Assembly (NCBI RefSeq): GCF_000502955.1
Contig: NZ_AYWO01000004.1
Location: 151,213 to 186,145, forward strand
Length of the DNA: 34,933 bases
Direction of reading: 5' to 3'
Origin: Mesorhizobium sp. LNHC252B00
GTDB lineage: Bacteria > Pseudomonadota > Alphaproteobacteria > Rhizobiales > Rhizobiaceae
Shown: piece after piece, positions 10,187 to 19,909 of the stretch
Layout of the letters: each line of letters begins with the position of its first letter
Numbering within the stretch: the first letter of the stretch is position 1
The notes under the pieces: model-generated
Seen by the model: the letters and a program-made list of their open reading frames with translations, nothing else
Database searches by the model: none
Told to the model about the DNA's origin: nothing
Program-made: the position numbers and the translations under genes

Positions 10187-10681
10187 CTAGCGAAGATCGC
10201 GGCGCATAACAAGCGCGCCGGTCGGTCCATGTTCCGGCGACTTGTAGTAGTTCGGTCGCTTGCCGACCTCGCGGAAGCCCAGCCGCCGATAGAGCGCGAT
10301 CGCCGCGACATTGGTCTCGTCGACCTCGAGGAACAGCGCTTCGGCGCGCTGGGCGTGAAGTTCGCGCAGCACCGCATCCATCAACTGCCAACCGAGCCCC
10401 TGCCGGCGGTGGGATCGAGCGACCGCGACGGTCAGGATCTCGCCTTCGCCGGCCGCCAGCCTGGCCAGCACGAAGCCGACCGGAGGCTTGGCGCCCTGTC
10501 CGGTTTCACGCGCGGCATAGCCGAATACGGTGTCCTGTTCGAGCAAGGCAGCGAATTCACCATCGGTCCACGGGCGGACAAAGTCCTCGCGATGCAACAG
10601 GGAGACCGCCGGGCTGTCGGCGATCTTCAGCGGCTCGAGCGCATAGTCCCGGCGGCGTGGTTGGAGAAAAGGTATGCGCAT
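10187..10681 (-). CDS. rimI: Ribosomal-protein-alanine N-acetyltransferase RimI-like
   Basis: A GNAT acetyltransferase of 164 residues with the acetyl-CoA motif RRQGLGWQLM (Q/RxxGxG/A) and the RimI-type segment EVDETNVAAIALYRRLGF followed by REVGKRPNYY. RimI acetylates the N-terminus of ribosomal protein S18 in E. coli. The start is ATG 10681, which shares one base with the TGA of tsaB (TGATG), a sign of translational coupling; a TTG one codon earlier is also possible. The tsaB-rimI pair is conserved across proteobacteria. Confidence 0.9.
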   Translation of the reverse strand: MRIPFLQPRRRDYALEPLKIADSPAVSLLHREDFVRPWTDGEFAALLEQDTVFGYAARETGQGAKPPVGFVLARLAAGEGEILTVAVARSHRRQGLGWQLMDAVLRELHAQRAEALFLEVDETNVAAIALYRRLGFREVGKRPNYYKSPEHGPTGALVMRRDLR

Positions 10682-11358
10682 CAATTTTCTTGCCTTGAAA
10701 GAATGAACCCGGCCTGCGGCTTGGCGTCGGCGCCGCGCAAATAAAGCGGTTTTGGCCTTTCGCCGGGACCCTTGGCGGCAGCCAGACGGGCGTATGTGAC
10801 AATATCGGCGGTAGCCGTCTGAGGCCCGATATCGAACGCGCGACCGGCCGACGCGGCAATCAGCGCCGCCGCTGTACCGGAAAGCACCAAAGAACGTTCC
10901 GTCGCCATCGCCGCCACGTCAGCCAATGTGGCGACAGCCGGACCGTAAGTCAAAACCGACATTTCATCATAAAGGGCGGCATGGATTTCCTCGCGACCCG
11001 CATCGAGCGCCGCCAGTACGGCGCGACCGGGAAATGCCGCTGCCGCCTCAGCAGCCAGCGCCTCGAGCGTCGTCACCCCGATCGCCGGAACCTTCAGCGC
11101 CAACGCCAGGCCACGCGCGGTCGAGACGCCGACGCGCAGACCGGTGAAGGAACCGGGGCCGACGGAGACGGCGATGGCGCCAAGACCGGCATAGTCGGTG
11201 GCACTTGCCTTCAGCGCTTCGGCGATGACCGCCATCAGGTGCTCGGCATGGCCTTTGCCAAGGTCGAGCACCGAACGGCCAAGCTCTTGCTTCGCCGCCT
11301 CGTCGTAGACGCAGGCGGCGCAGAGGTTGGCGGCACAGTCGATGGCAAGCAATTTCAT
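10681..11358 (-). CDS. tsaB: tRNA threonylcarbamoyladenosine biosynthesis protein TsaB
   Basis: TsaB is the inactive ASKHA-fold partner of TsaD in forming t6A37 of ANN-decoding tRNAs. The 225-residue product starts MKLLAIDCAANLCAACVYD (strand-turn phosphate-loop-like motif) and has the signature GPGSFTGLRVG in its first half. Start ATG 11358; the frame is open to 11508, but the added residues run into the DUF1513 gene in another frame. It is coupled to rimI by a one-base overlap. The 106 bases upstream, after the DUF1513 stop, hold no clear terminator, so it may receive some read-through from the iron operon. Confidence 0.93.
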   Translation of the reverse strand: MKLLAIDCAANLCAACVYDEAAKQELGRSVLDLGKGHAEHLMAVIAEALKASATDYAGLGAIAVSVGPGSFTGLRVGVSTARGLALALKVPAIGVTTLEALAAEAAAAFPGRAVLAALDAGREEIHAALYDEMSVLTYGPAVATLADVAAMATERSLVLSGTAAALIAASAGRAFDIGPQTATADIVTYARLAAAKGPGERPKPLYLRGADAKPQAGFILSRQEN

Positions 11359-11464
11359 GGAGCGACCGGTTCGAAGAGAGTTCCGTGTGCCTGCCACGGC
11401 TCGCCACCGCAAGTGGATAGTGCATAATTCGTTAAGCGGCTTCGCTTCGGCCCGCAGGAAATAT

Positions 11465-12583
11465 CTAGGCAGCCTGTTCGATGCGCAGCAGGTGGTTGTC
11501 CCAGACATAATCCGGTTCGGAGCGTGTCACACCGCTGCCATCGACGATCTCGCCGGCGCCCGTGGTAGCCATGAATCCGGTTCCGTCGAGCGCCGTGCCG
11601 CAGACTTCGACCAGCGCGGTGACCGAGACGACCCGGCCGCTGGCCGAATCGATCACCACAAGCGAGTTGCCTTCCGGCGAGGAGACGGCGACGGTGCCGG
11701 CGGCCGGATTGGCGGCGACCGAACCGATATAGTTGCGGAAGCCGGACAGCACGTCCTGCGGCATGTCGAGCAGCTGCAAGTCTTTGCCGCGCGCCGCGCG
11801 GCCGACCAGCAGCGGACGATCGGTGCCCGGCCCCCGGTACTGGCAGCCGAACCAGACGGTGCCGGATCGATCTGCGTCCATGTGGCGGATCGACAGCTGG
11901 TGCAGTGCCTCCGGGAGTTCATGCTTCTCGATGAGATCGCCGGTGAGGCGGTCGATGAGCACATAGGACGGCTTCATGGTGGCGATGTTGAGCTCGGCGC
12001 GGCCGTAATCCGGATGGGTTTCGATGCCGCCATTGGCAACAGCGATCGTCCTGCCGTCGCCCAGCAGCAGCAGCTCGTGCGGACCCATGCCATGGGTCGG
12101 GAATTCACCGATGCGGTTGAACTTCGTCCGCGCATCGTAGATGCCAACCACGCCGGCGGCGTTGTCGAAGTCGTTTTCGGTGGCGTAGAGCAGCGCCCCG
12201 TCGGGCGAGAAAACACCATGGCCGAAGAAGTGCCGACCGGCGATGCTGGCGATGGTTAACGGCGCGTCACGGCCCGAATGATCGAACACAACGGCGAACG
12301 TGCCGGGCTGGCGAGCGAAGACCACCGAACGCGTCGACACCGGATCGAAGGTGACGTCATGGCCACGATCGGGCAGGTCGATCGCGTGCAGGATCTTGCC
12401 GGCCTCGGATAGGACAGCGGCGCCATAGCTGCCATCACGCTTGACGAAGGCGGTGGCGAAGACGGCGTCCGCCGCGAGCGTCTTCGCCCAGGCCGCGGGC
12501 GCCATTGCCGCTACGAAGCCAACGCCTGCAGCCCTCAGGAAATCGCGGCGATCTAACAGCGGGGTTTTCAATTCAGTCCCCAT
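11465..12583 (-). CDS. DUF1513 family, Tat-exported beta-propeller-like protein
   Basis: The 372-residue product begins with a twin-arginine signal (RRDFLRAAGVGFVAAM, cleavage plausible near AWA at about residue 34), so it should be folded before export to the periplasm. The body has repeated strand motifs such as GHDVTFDP, GHGVFSPDG and PHELLLLGDGR, fitting a propeller-like fold as in DUF1513. The family is commonly found after imelysin and di-heme oxidoreductase genes; its biochemical function is not established. Its start overlaps the end of the upstream imelysin-like gene by 11 bases, so it is the last gene of the iron operon. Confidence 0.85.
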   Translation of the reverse strand: MGTELKTPLLDRRDFLRAAGVGFVAAMAPAAWAKTLAADAVFATAFVKRDGSYGAAVLSEAGKILHAIDLPDRGHDVTFDPVSTRSVVFARQPGTFAVVFDHSGRDAPLTIASIAGRHFFGHGVFSPDGALLYATENDFDNAAGVVGIYDARTKFNRIGEFPTHGMGPHELLLLGDGRTIAVANGGIETHPDYGRAELNIATMKPSYVLIDRLTGDLIEKHELPEALHQLSIRHMDADRSGTVWFGCQYRGPGTDRPLLVGRAARGKDLQLLDMPQDVLSGFRNYIGSVAANPAAGTVAVSSPEGNSLVVIDSASGRVVSVTALVEVCGTALDGTGFMATTGAGEIVDGSGVTRSEPDYVWDNHLLRIEQAA

Positions 12584-13651
12584 CCAGCGACGAGAAGCCG
12601 GCAGTCAGGCCGAATTCGGCGGTCAGCCTGGTGCCGATCAGGGTCGACAGGCTGGAGGTGATCAGCGCGAAATGGTCGAGCTTGTCACGCAGTGCCGGAT
12701 CGGCAAGCGCCTTGTCGATCGGACCCTGGATGGACTTCACGGTAGCGATACCATTGATCAGCTGGATATGGATCGATTCCGCCATCCAGCGCGCATCGGC
12801 CGGCAGTGCGTCGCCAAGCTTCGACGCCTGGAACAGCGTGTCTATCCCGGACAGATTGCCGGCTAGCGAATTGGCGGTGTTCTGTGAGCGCCAGTAGATC
12901 GCCTGTTTCGGCTTGTCCGCATCCGGCTTGTCGCCGAAAAACCCTTTCAGGCGCACATCGCGAACCATTTCCAGTTCATTGATGAAGACGCCGACCAGTT
13001 CGGTCACCGCTTCGTTGCCGTCGCGGTAGAGCGGGTTCTGTGGCCCCGGATTGGCCCAAAGGGCAGCAAATCCGTTGGGCTTGTTCCAGGCATCGTTGAC
13101 GTCGCCGGTCATGGTTTCGATGTTGCCGGCAATCGCCGCGCCATAGGCACAACGATAAGGATCGTCCCTGCCCGTCAGTGCATCGGCGCCGTCGCCATAA
13201 AGCACGAATTCGAGCGCGCCCAGCCCCTGCATGGCGACGCTCTTGCCGGCCAGCAGTGCCGGATCGGTGGCGGTCGAATCCTTGTTCGCCAACACAGCCT
13301 GCACCTGCTTCAGGCCGATGCCTTTGCGATCCGGCCAGAACAGCATGCGTTCCAGCCGGTTGTTGTCCTTGATCGGTCCGAAGCCGATGATTTCGGCCGA
13401 CGACCAGGCATAGACGGTGGCGGAAAATTCCGAGCGCGCGGCATCGAGCTCCTCTTGCGAGGGCGCTTCGCAGAGCTTGTGCATCGCCTTCGTCAGGGAT
13501 TCCGCATGCTCGTGCAGGCCGGCATAGGCTGGGCGGACAAAGCCGTCGATCGCCCCCTGGATGATTTCGGAGGCTTTGACCGCCGCAGACACCGGGACTG
13601 CGCCGAGCAGAGCCAGCGGAAGAACGAGTAACAATGCAGAGCGCTTGAGCA

Positions 13652-13652
<1 letters not shown>
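12573..13652 (-). CDS. Imelysin-family periplasmic protein (degenerate GxHxxE)
   Basis: The 359-residue protein from ATG 13652 has a signal peptide (about 1-23, ending VSA) and imelysin-family segments such as NNRLERMLFWPDRKGIGLKQ. The family's usual GxHxxE signature reads GLGALE at about 143-148, so the histidine is replaced. Imelysin-like proteins (peptidase_M75) are periplasmic and mostly linked to iron uptake; peptidase activity is doubtful. The start shares one base with the stop of the di-heme oxidoreductase (TGATG), so the two are translationally coupled. Together with DUF1513 and the di-heme protein it forms a recurrent three-gene set. Confidence 0.88.
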
Positions 13653-15253
<1,601 letters not shown>

Positions 15254-15265
15254 TCCGGCATGTCC

Positions 15266-15751
15266 TTAATCGGCCTCGTGCGCCGATGCAGCGTTGAGCT
15301 GGCCGTATTTTTCCTCGCCGATCGAGGCAAGCAGGTCGAGCTGCGTCTCGAGGAAGTCGATGTGACCCTCCTCGTCGGCCAGCAATTCCTCGAACAGCTT
15401 CATCGTCACATAGTCGCCAGCGTCGTTGCAGATCTCGCGCGAGCGCTTGTAGGCGGTACGCGCGTCATATTCGCCGGCAAGGTCGGATTCGAGCACTTCC
15501 TTGACGTTCTGTCCGATGCGCAGCGGCGCCACGGACTGCAGGTTCGGATGGCCTTCAAGGAAGATGATGCGGGCCACGAGCTTGTCGGCATGGTGCATCT
15601 CCTCGATCGATTCCGCCCGCTCCTTCTTTGCCAGCTTGGCGTATCCCCAGTCCTCCAGCAGACGGAAATGCACCCAGTACTGATTGACGGCCCCCAGCTC
15701 CAGAAAAAGAGCCTCGTTAAGCCGCTCGATGACCTGCGGGTCGCCTTTCAT
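15266..15751 (-). CDS. bfr: Bacterioferritin
   Basis: Bfr forms a 24-subunit, heme-containing shell that oxidises and stores iron in the cytosol. The 161-residue product aligns along its length with the E. coli protein: ferroxidase ligands E18, E51, H54, E94, E127 and H130 are all present, as is M52, the ligand of the inter-subunit heme, in the segment [11 protein letters not shown] 15751 gives the canonical MKGD start. It overlaps the end of the bfd frame by 35 bases, so storage and release proteins are produced together, and lies 12 bases before the di-heme oxidoreductase gene. Confidence 0.97.
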   Translation of the reverse strand: MKGDPQVIERLNEALFLELGAVNQYWVHFRLLEDWGYAKLAKKERAESIEEMHHADKLVARIIFLEGHPNLQSVAPLRIGQNVKEVLESDLAGEYDARTAYKRSREICNDAGDYVTMKLFEELLADEEGHIDFLETQLDLLASIGEEKYGQLNAASAHEAD

Positions 15752-16028
15752 GATTTCTGCTCCCGTATTGGACGCGCAGGCTTCTGACGCGATCCAGGTG
15801 TGAAACGATATCGACGCCGCTCGCCTCGGAGCGGGCGTGGTAATTTTCGGTGACCCGAATGATCGTTTCCACCACATTTGGGAAGCAGCCGCAACAGCGC
15901 CCGCGCTTTTGCATGGCGTGATAGACCTTTGCCGACACGATCAGTTGCCAGGGGTCCTGATCCAGCAGCGCGATGATCGTCTGCTCGATTTCCCTCTCGG
16001 TGATGATGTTGCAATGGCAGATCAGCAT
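15717..16028 (-). CDS. bfd: Bacterioferritin-associated ferredoxin (Bfd-like)
   Basis: A 103-residue BFD-like [2Fe-2S] protein. Candidate cluster ligands are C4 and C6 in MLICHCN and C45/C48 in RCCGCFP, close to the C-x-C ... C-x2-C pattern of Bfd but with a spacer about six residues longer than in E. coli. Bfd binds bacterioferritin and passes electrons to its heme to release stored iron as Fe2+. E. coli Bfd has about 64 residues; here a basic tail of roughly 35 residues (ending [11 protein letters not shown]) reads over the start of bfr. Whether this tail has a role is unknown. The ribosome binding site before ATG 16028 is weak. Confidence 0.9.
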   Translation of the reverse strand: MLICHCNIITEREIEQTIIALLDQDPWQLIVSAKVYHAMQKRGRCCGCFPNVVETIIRVTENYHARSEASGVDIVSHLDRVRSLRVQYGSRNHERRPAGHRAA

Positions 16029-16047
16029 TGGTTTGCTCGGATGGCTG

Positions 16048-16066
16048 ACGGCGCCTCCCGCGCCGT
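16048..16066 (-). other. Stem-loop between imelysin and bfd genes
   Basis: ACGGCGC and GCGCCGT form a perfect 7-bp stem around a 5-base loop, 20 bases upstream of the bfd start in the 111-base gap. No T-run follows on the minus strand, so it is unlikely to be a strong terminator. It could be an mRNA-processing or stabilising structure that sets a different level for bfd-bfr than for the upstream gene. Confidence 0.4.
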
Positions 16067-16139
16067 GTGGCTTGATTTCCTATCGAAGCCCGTTCCGACC
16101 CCGATTGCCCGGCTCCGGATCAGGCTCCAACCCTTTGAC

Positions 16140-17429
16140 TTACTTGAACACCTTGTCGGGTGCGTCGAGACTGTCGGACCCTTCGAAGGCGATGGTGCTG
16201 AGTTTCAGGGAGCCAACGGCGCGTTCGATCGACTTGGTCTGGTCGACCAACGCGTCGATTGCCGCCTGCACGGTCGCATTGCCTTGCGCATTGCCCTCGG
16301 CGATCTGCTGGTCATAGGCCTCGCCAGCCAGTGCCCGCGCCTTGATCGCCTCCATCTTGGCGACCGTCACGTCGAGCTTGTCCGACAGTTCCTTGTCGAT
16401 CGCCGGATCGGCTGCTTTCACCATATCGGCCACCGAGGGACCCGAAACGACGGTGCCGTCGAGCCTGGTATAGCTGGCATGATAGGCGGCGCTAATGCCG
16501 ATGGCATCATAGAGATGCGAGTTATAGGTGTTGTCGGAGAAGCAGTCATGCTCCTCTTCCGGATCGTGCAGCAGCAGGCCGAGCTTCATGCGCTCGCCGG
16601 CCAGCTCGCCGTAGGACAGCGAGCCCATGCCGGTGAAGATGATCGAGATGGCGGTGTTCGGGTCGCCGTCGATGAGGGCCTTGCGCGCGGCACCGTCTTC
16701 CTTCCAGTCGTTGACCATCTTCTGCAGGTCGGCGACCAGAAGGTCAGTCGCCGATTTCAGGTACTGGGCGCGACGGTCGCAATTGCCGCCGGTGCAGTTC
16801 TTGAGGTCGTAGTCGGAATAGGGGCGCTCGCCGGCACCCGGGCCGGTGCCATGCAGATCCTGACCCCAGAGCAGGAATTCGATGGCATGATAGCCGGTGG
16901 CGACGTTTGCCTCCACGCCGCCGGCTTCCTGCAATGTGCCGGAGAGGAATTCCGGCGAAAGGCTCGAAGCGTCGACTTTCTTGCCGTTGATCTCGATCTC
17001 CTTGTTGGCGATCACATTGGCCGTATAGAGCGAATTCGCATCCGATTCGGAGCCGTAGCTCTTGGCGACGTAGTCGATCAGGCCTTCGTCCAGCGGCCAG
17101 GAGTTCACCTCGCCTTCCCAGTCGTCGACGATCTTGTTGCCGAAACGGTAGACCTCGGTCTGCTGGTAGGGAACGCGCGATGCCCTCCAGGCGTCGCGGG
17201 CTGCATTGAGAGTTTCCGCCGAGGGGGTGGCGAGCAGCGCGTCGACTGCCTTGTCGAGCGCCTGCGCGGTGGTCAGCGAATCCTCATATTTGGCCAAGGC
17301 GATGTCGGAATAGGTCTTGACGACCGCCTTCGCATCGGTTTCGGCCTTTGCGGGCAGCACGAACACCGCCGCCGTCAGTAGGGCCGTGGCGCCGATCGCG
17401 GCAAGCCTGCCGCCATATCGTGCTGTCAT
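16140..17429 (-). CDS. Imelysin/EfeO-like periplasmic iron protein
   Basis: The 429-residue product from ATG 17429 has a clear signal peptide (about 1-29, ending AKA). It carries the intact imelysin signature GxHxxE as GYHAIE at about 179-184, followed by FLLWGQD, and other family segments (RVPYQQTEVYRFGNK, NSWPLDEGLIDY). Two cysteine-bearing patches (NCTGGNCD and EEHDCFSD) may form disulfides. The family (IrpA/ICMP, peptidase_M75) is periplasmic or outer-membrane-associated and iron-linked. GGAGAG lies 8 bases before the ATG; the open frame upstream to 17555 has no ribosome binding site. It is the first gene of the iron operon and lies downstream of the Irr box. Confidence 0.93.
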   Translation of the reverse strand: MTARYGGRLAAIGATALLTAAVFVLPAKAETDAKAVVKTYSDIALAKYEDSLTTAQALDKAVDALLATPSAETLNAARDAWRASRVPYQQTEVYRFGNKIVDDWEGEVNSWPLDEGLIDYVAKSYGSESDANSLYTANVIANKEIEINGKKVDASSLSPEFLSGTLQEAGGVEANVATGYHAIEFLLWGQDLHGTGPGAGERPYSDYDLKNCTGGNCDRRAQYLKSATDLLVADLQKMVNDWKEDGAARKALIDGDPNTAISIIFTGMGSLSYGELAGERMKLGLLLHDPEEEHDCFSDNTYNSHLYDAIGISAAYHASYTRLDGTVVSGPSVADMVKAADPAIDKELSDKLDVTVAKMEAIKARALAGEAYDQQIAEGNAQGNATVQAAIDALVDQTKSIERAVGSLKLSTIAFEGSDSLDAPDKVFK

Positions 17430-17671
17430 AATCGCTCTCCAGTTTCTCGGAATTTTTGTAAACGGCGCGCGCGGCAACTGGCACCAGGCCATCTGCAAGC
17501 CATCGGGCGCAAGAGATGCCGCGCCATCGCGCGGTTCGCGGAAGAAAGACACCAAAATGCCTCCAATCGAAAGGGTTCAAGGCCCAGACATTAAAGGGAT
17601 GCGCTGACGCGCGAGCTTCCATAAAGCTGCGACATCGTCGGATGTCAATGGAGATCGGCAAGAAAAATCAA

Positions 17672-17700
17672 TTGAAACAATAGTTTAGAATTATTCTAAA
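17672..17700 (+). promoter_or_regulatory. Candidate promoter facing the ferredoxin-reductase-type gene
   Basis: TTGAAA (17672-17677) and TCTAAA (17695-17700) are separated by 17 bases on the plus strand. The -10 element is a 4/6 match to the general consensus and lies inside the right arm of the Irr-type palindrome, so a bound regulator would block it. Confidence 0.3.
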
Positions 17701-17702
17701 CT
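17682..17702. promoter_or_regulatory. Irr box (ICE-type palindrome)
   Basis: AGTTTAGAAT (17682-17691) and ATTCTAAACT (17693-17702) are a perfect 10-bp inverted repeat around a single T. The core TTTAGAA-N3-TTCTAAA is the iron control element bound by the heme-sensing regulator Irr in Rhizobiales. Irr accumulates under iron limitation and typically represses iron-storage and heme genes. Here it precedes an operon with bfr and bfd and overlaps possible -10 elements on both strands, a repressor arrangement. This is the strongest regulatory site in the window. Confidence 0.85.
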
Positions 17703-17713
17703 GCAACTGTCAA
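17684..17713 (-). promoter_or_regulatory. Candidate promoter of the iron operon
   Basis: On the minus strand TTGACA (17713-17708), a perfect -35 element, is followed after 18 bases by TCTAAA (17689-17684). The -10 and spacer lie within the Irr box, which fits repression of the operon by Irr when iron is scarce. Confidence 0.45.
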
Positions 17714-17862
17714 CTTAATGTGCGGCCTGCACCGGTCTTGCCGCTGAACTGTACGATTGACAGCCGCCATCCCGAGTGCGACCCGCACAGCCTCGCTTGC
17801 GGCGGCGCCAGACAATCGCCACATGGCGAGATATCCTAGGATGCCGGCAGGATTGGAATGCA

Positions 17863-19116
17863 ATGAAGAACGGTGTGGTCATTGTCGGCGCGGGTCATGC
17901 GGGCGTGCAAGCGGCCGCCAGTCTGCGCGATGACGGCTATGACCGGCCGGTGATCCTGGTCGGCGACGAGAACGAGTTGCCCTACCATAAACCTCCACTG
18001 TCGAAGACCTTCATCAAGGATGCCGAGGCCAGACCGCAACCGTTGCGCGGCGAGGCCTTCTACACCGGCAGCGCCATCGACTTCCGGCCGGGCATCAGGA
18101 TCGATCGCATCGATGCCGGACGCCGTAGCGTGGAGATATCAGGCGGCGGCACACTTGCCTTCGACCATCTGATCCTGGCGACCGGCTCGCGCCCGCGCAC
18201 CTTGTCGCTGCCCGGTTCGGACCTGTCGGGCGTGCTGTCGCTGCGCTCGCTGGCCGATGCGCGTCTGATCCGGGAACTCAGCGCCCAGAGCGACGAGGTC
18301 GTCATCCTCGGCGGCGGCTTCATCGGGCTGGAGATCGCCGCGACGTTGCGGGCAGCCAGCCGCACGGTGACCGTGGTCGAGGCGGTCGACCGGCTGCTCG
18401 GCCGCGCCGTGGCGCCGGTCGTGGCGAGCCACGTCCGGCAACGTCTGGAAGGGACAGGCGTGCGCATCCTCACCGGCACCTCGATTGCAAGACTCGAAGG
18501 CGAAATCGGCCATGTCGCAGCCGCGATCACATCCAGCGGTGAAAGGCTGCCGGCGCGCATGGTCATCGTCGGCATCGGCGCCGTGCCGAATGTCGAGCTG
18601 GCGCAGGCCGCAGGCCTCAGCATCGCCAACGGCATCCGCGCCGATCACCAGATGCGCACTTCGGTGCCTGAAATCCTCGCCATCGGCGACGCCGCCTCCT
18701 ACCGGCACTGGTTCACCGGCGGCGACGTACGGCTGGAATCGGTGCAGAACGCCACCGACCAGGCGCGGCTTGCCGCACGCACCATCACCGGCCATGCCGA
18801 TGGCTATTCAGCGGTGCCGTGGTTCTGGTCCGACATCGGCGACATGAAATTGCAGATGGTTGGGCTGACTGCAGGCAGCGACAGCCATGTCGTGCTGGGT
18901 GATCTGCCCGACAACAAATTCTCGATCTACCATTATGCTGGAGACCGGCTGCTCGGCATCGAATCGGTGAACCGTCCCGGCGACCACATGCTTGGCCGCA
19001 AGATGCTCGGCGCCGGCTTCTCGCCGACGCCGGGGATCGTTGCGACGGGACCGGACGGGCTGAAGGCTGCGCTTGCCGCCTTCCAGGAAGAGGAGCCTGT
19101 CCGCGCGGCGGGATAG
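17863..19116 (+). CDS. FAD-dependent ferredoxin reductase-type oxidoreductase
   Basis: The 417-residue protein matches the ferredoxin/rhodocoxin/putidaredoxin reductase type: FAD-binding GxGxxG at residues 9-14 (VGAGHAG), the segment LPYHKPPLSKTF at about 39-50, the NAD(P)H-binding GGGFIG at 150-155, and the second FAD motif around AIGDAA, then a reductase C-terminal domain. Such enzymes pass electrons from NAD(P)H to [2Fe-2S] ferredoxins. No P450 or dioxygenase gene is adjacent; the nearest [2Fe-2S] protein is the Bfd-like one in the divergent iron operon. ATG 17863 is preferred over a GTG at 17776, which gives an arginine-rich extension. In the minus direction only shadow frames overlap it. 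Confidence 0.9.
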   Translation: MKNGVVIVGAGHAGVQAAASLRDDGYDRPVILVGDENELPYHKPPLSKTFIKDAEARPQPLRGEAFYTGSAIDFRPGIRIDRIDAGRRSVEISGGGTLAFDHLILATGSRPRTLSLPGSDLSGVLSLRSLADARLIRELSAQSDEVVILGGGFIGLEIAATLRAASRTVTVVEAVDRLLGRAVAPVVASHVRQRLEGTGVRILTGTSIARLEGEIGHVAAAITSSGERLPARMVIVGIGAVPNVELAQAAGLSIANGIRADHQMRTSVPEILAIGDAASYRHWFTGGDVRLESVQNATDQARLAARTITGHADGYSAVPWFWSDIGDMKLQMVGLTAGSDSHVVLGDLPDNKFSIYHYAGDRLLGIESVNRPGDHMLGRKMLGAGFSPTPGIVATGPDGLKAALAAFQEEEPVRAAG

Positions 19117-19236
19117 GATCAAAACCCAATCACCCTAAACGACCGAGTTCGCCCGGGAGCTGACCTTCAAAACCTATAGCGAAGTAAAGGAAACAGCGGT
19201 ATTTTGACCAATTGAAGTCGTCTTTGGGGGGTGCTC

Positions 19237-19839
19237 ATGGCTCTAGATGTCATTGGCGCAGGCATGGGTCGCACTGGCACATATTCGCTGAAACTCGCGT
19301 TGGAGCATCTTGGGTTCGGGCCGTGTCATCACATGGCAGATGTCCACGCCAATCCCGAGCAGAAGGCGCTGTGGCGCGCCGCCGGCCAGGGACAACTCCC
19401 TACCTGGGATACGGCATATGCCGGCTATCTTTCCGCGGTCGATTGGCCAACGGCGCATTTCTGGCGAGAAGTGAGTGACCACTACCCTGACGCAAAGGTT
19501 ATCTTGACAGTTCGTGACCCAGAAGCCTGGTATGAAAGCATGGCGCAAACGATAGGGTTCACGATGGATGCTGCTACCAATGATCCACAGTCCTTTGGTG
19601 TGGCAGTGGTTGGAAACAGTGTCTTTGGCGGTCGATTTGATGACCGAGATCACGCAATCGCTGTCTATGAAGCACATAACGCTTCCGTGAAATCAACGCT
19701 GCCACCTGAACGCCTTCTCACTTATCAGGCCTCCGAAGGATGGGAGCCCCTTTGTGCCTTTCTCGGTGTACAGTTGCCTTCCGAACCTTTTCCACGCACC
19801 AATTCGACCGCAGAATTTCGTGCTCGCATAGGGCGTTGA
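19237..19839 (+). CDS. Sulfotransferase-like family protein
   Basis: The 200-residue product opens with a P-loop-like PAPS-binding motif, GAGMGRTGTYSLKLALEHLG, and contains the second family segment ILTVRDPEAWYESM at the centre, ending PFPRTNSTAEFR. This is the layout of the single-domain P-loop sulfotransferase family common in Rhizobiales and fungi (Sulfotransfer_4 type). The acceptor is unknown. GGGGGGTG lies just upstream of ATG 19237; a GTG at 19231 is a less likely start. From about 19470 the gene is visibly poorer in G+C than its neighbours, which may mean horizontal transfer. It converges on gabT with a 70-base gap. Confidence 0.85.
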   Translation: MALDVIGAGMGRTGTYSLKLALEHLGFGPCHHMADVHANPEQKALWRAAGQGQLPTWDTAYAGYLSAVDWPTAHFWREVSDHYPDAKVILTVRDPEAWYESMAQTIGFTMDAATNDPQSFGVAVVGNSVFGGRFDDRDHAIAVYEAHNASVKSTLPPERLLTYQASEGWEPLCAFLGVQLPSEPFPRTNSTAEFRARIGR

Positions 19840-19909
19840 ACGGCAGCTTGCCACCCTATCTCGGCCTTTTCCCGCAAGGTTGTTGAATCCTAGGCGATAT
19901 CCTCGCCGA

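Larger units (their letters stand above)
17430..17862. promoter_or_regulatory. Divergent intergenic region with iron control
   Basis: This 433-base gap separates the minus-strand iron operon from the plus-strand flavoprotein gene. Its centre (17672-17713) holds the Irr-type palindrome and two possible promoters. The part from 17430 to about 17677 would be a leader of roughly 250 nt for the iron operon. I saw no convincing gene in it: a 14-codon frame on the minus strand (17635-17591) lacks a ribosome binding site. The part from 17703 to 17862 would be the leader of the flavoprotein gene, with AGGA about 12 bases before its ATG. Confidence 0.6.

Noticed and set aside
17591..17635. 14-codon leader peptide frame in the iron operon leader (minus strand)
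   Set aside because: No ribosome binding site and no run of regulatory codons; probably chance.
17284..17661. 125-codon minus-strand frame in the region upstream of the imelysin gene
   Set aside because: It overlaps the signal peptide of the imelysin gene in another frame and shows no family features.
19893..19907. Bidirectional terminator between the sulfotransferase gene and gabT
   Set aside because: Only a 5-bp stem (GGCGA/TCGCC) without a T-run on either strand; too weak to call.
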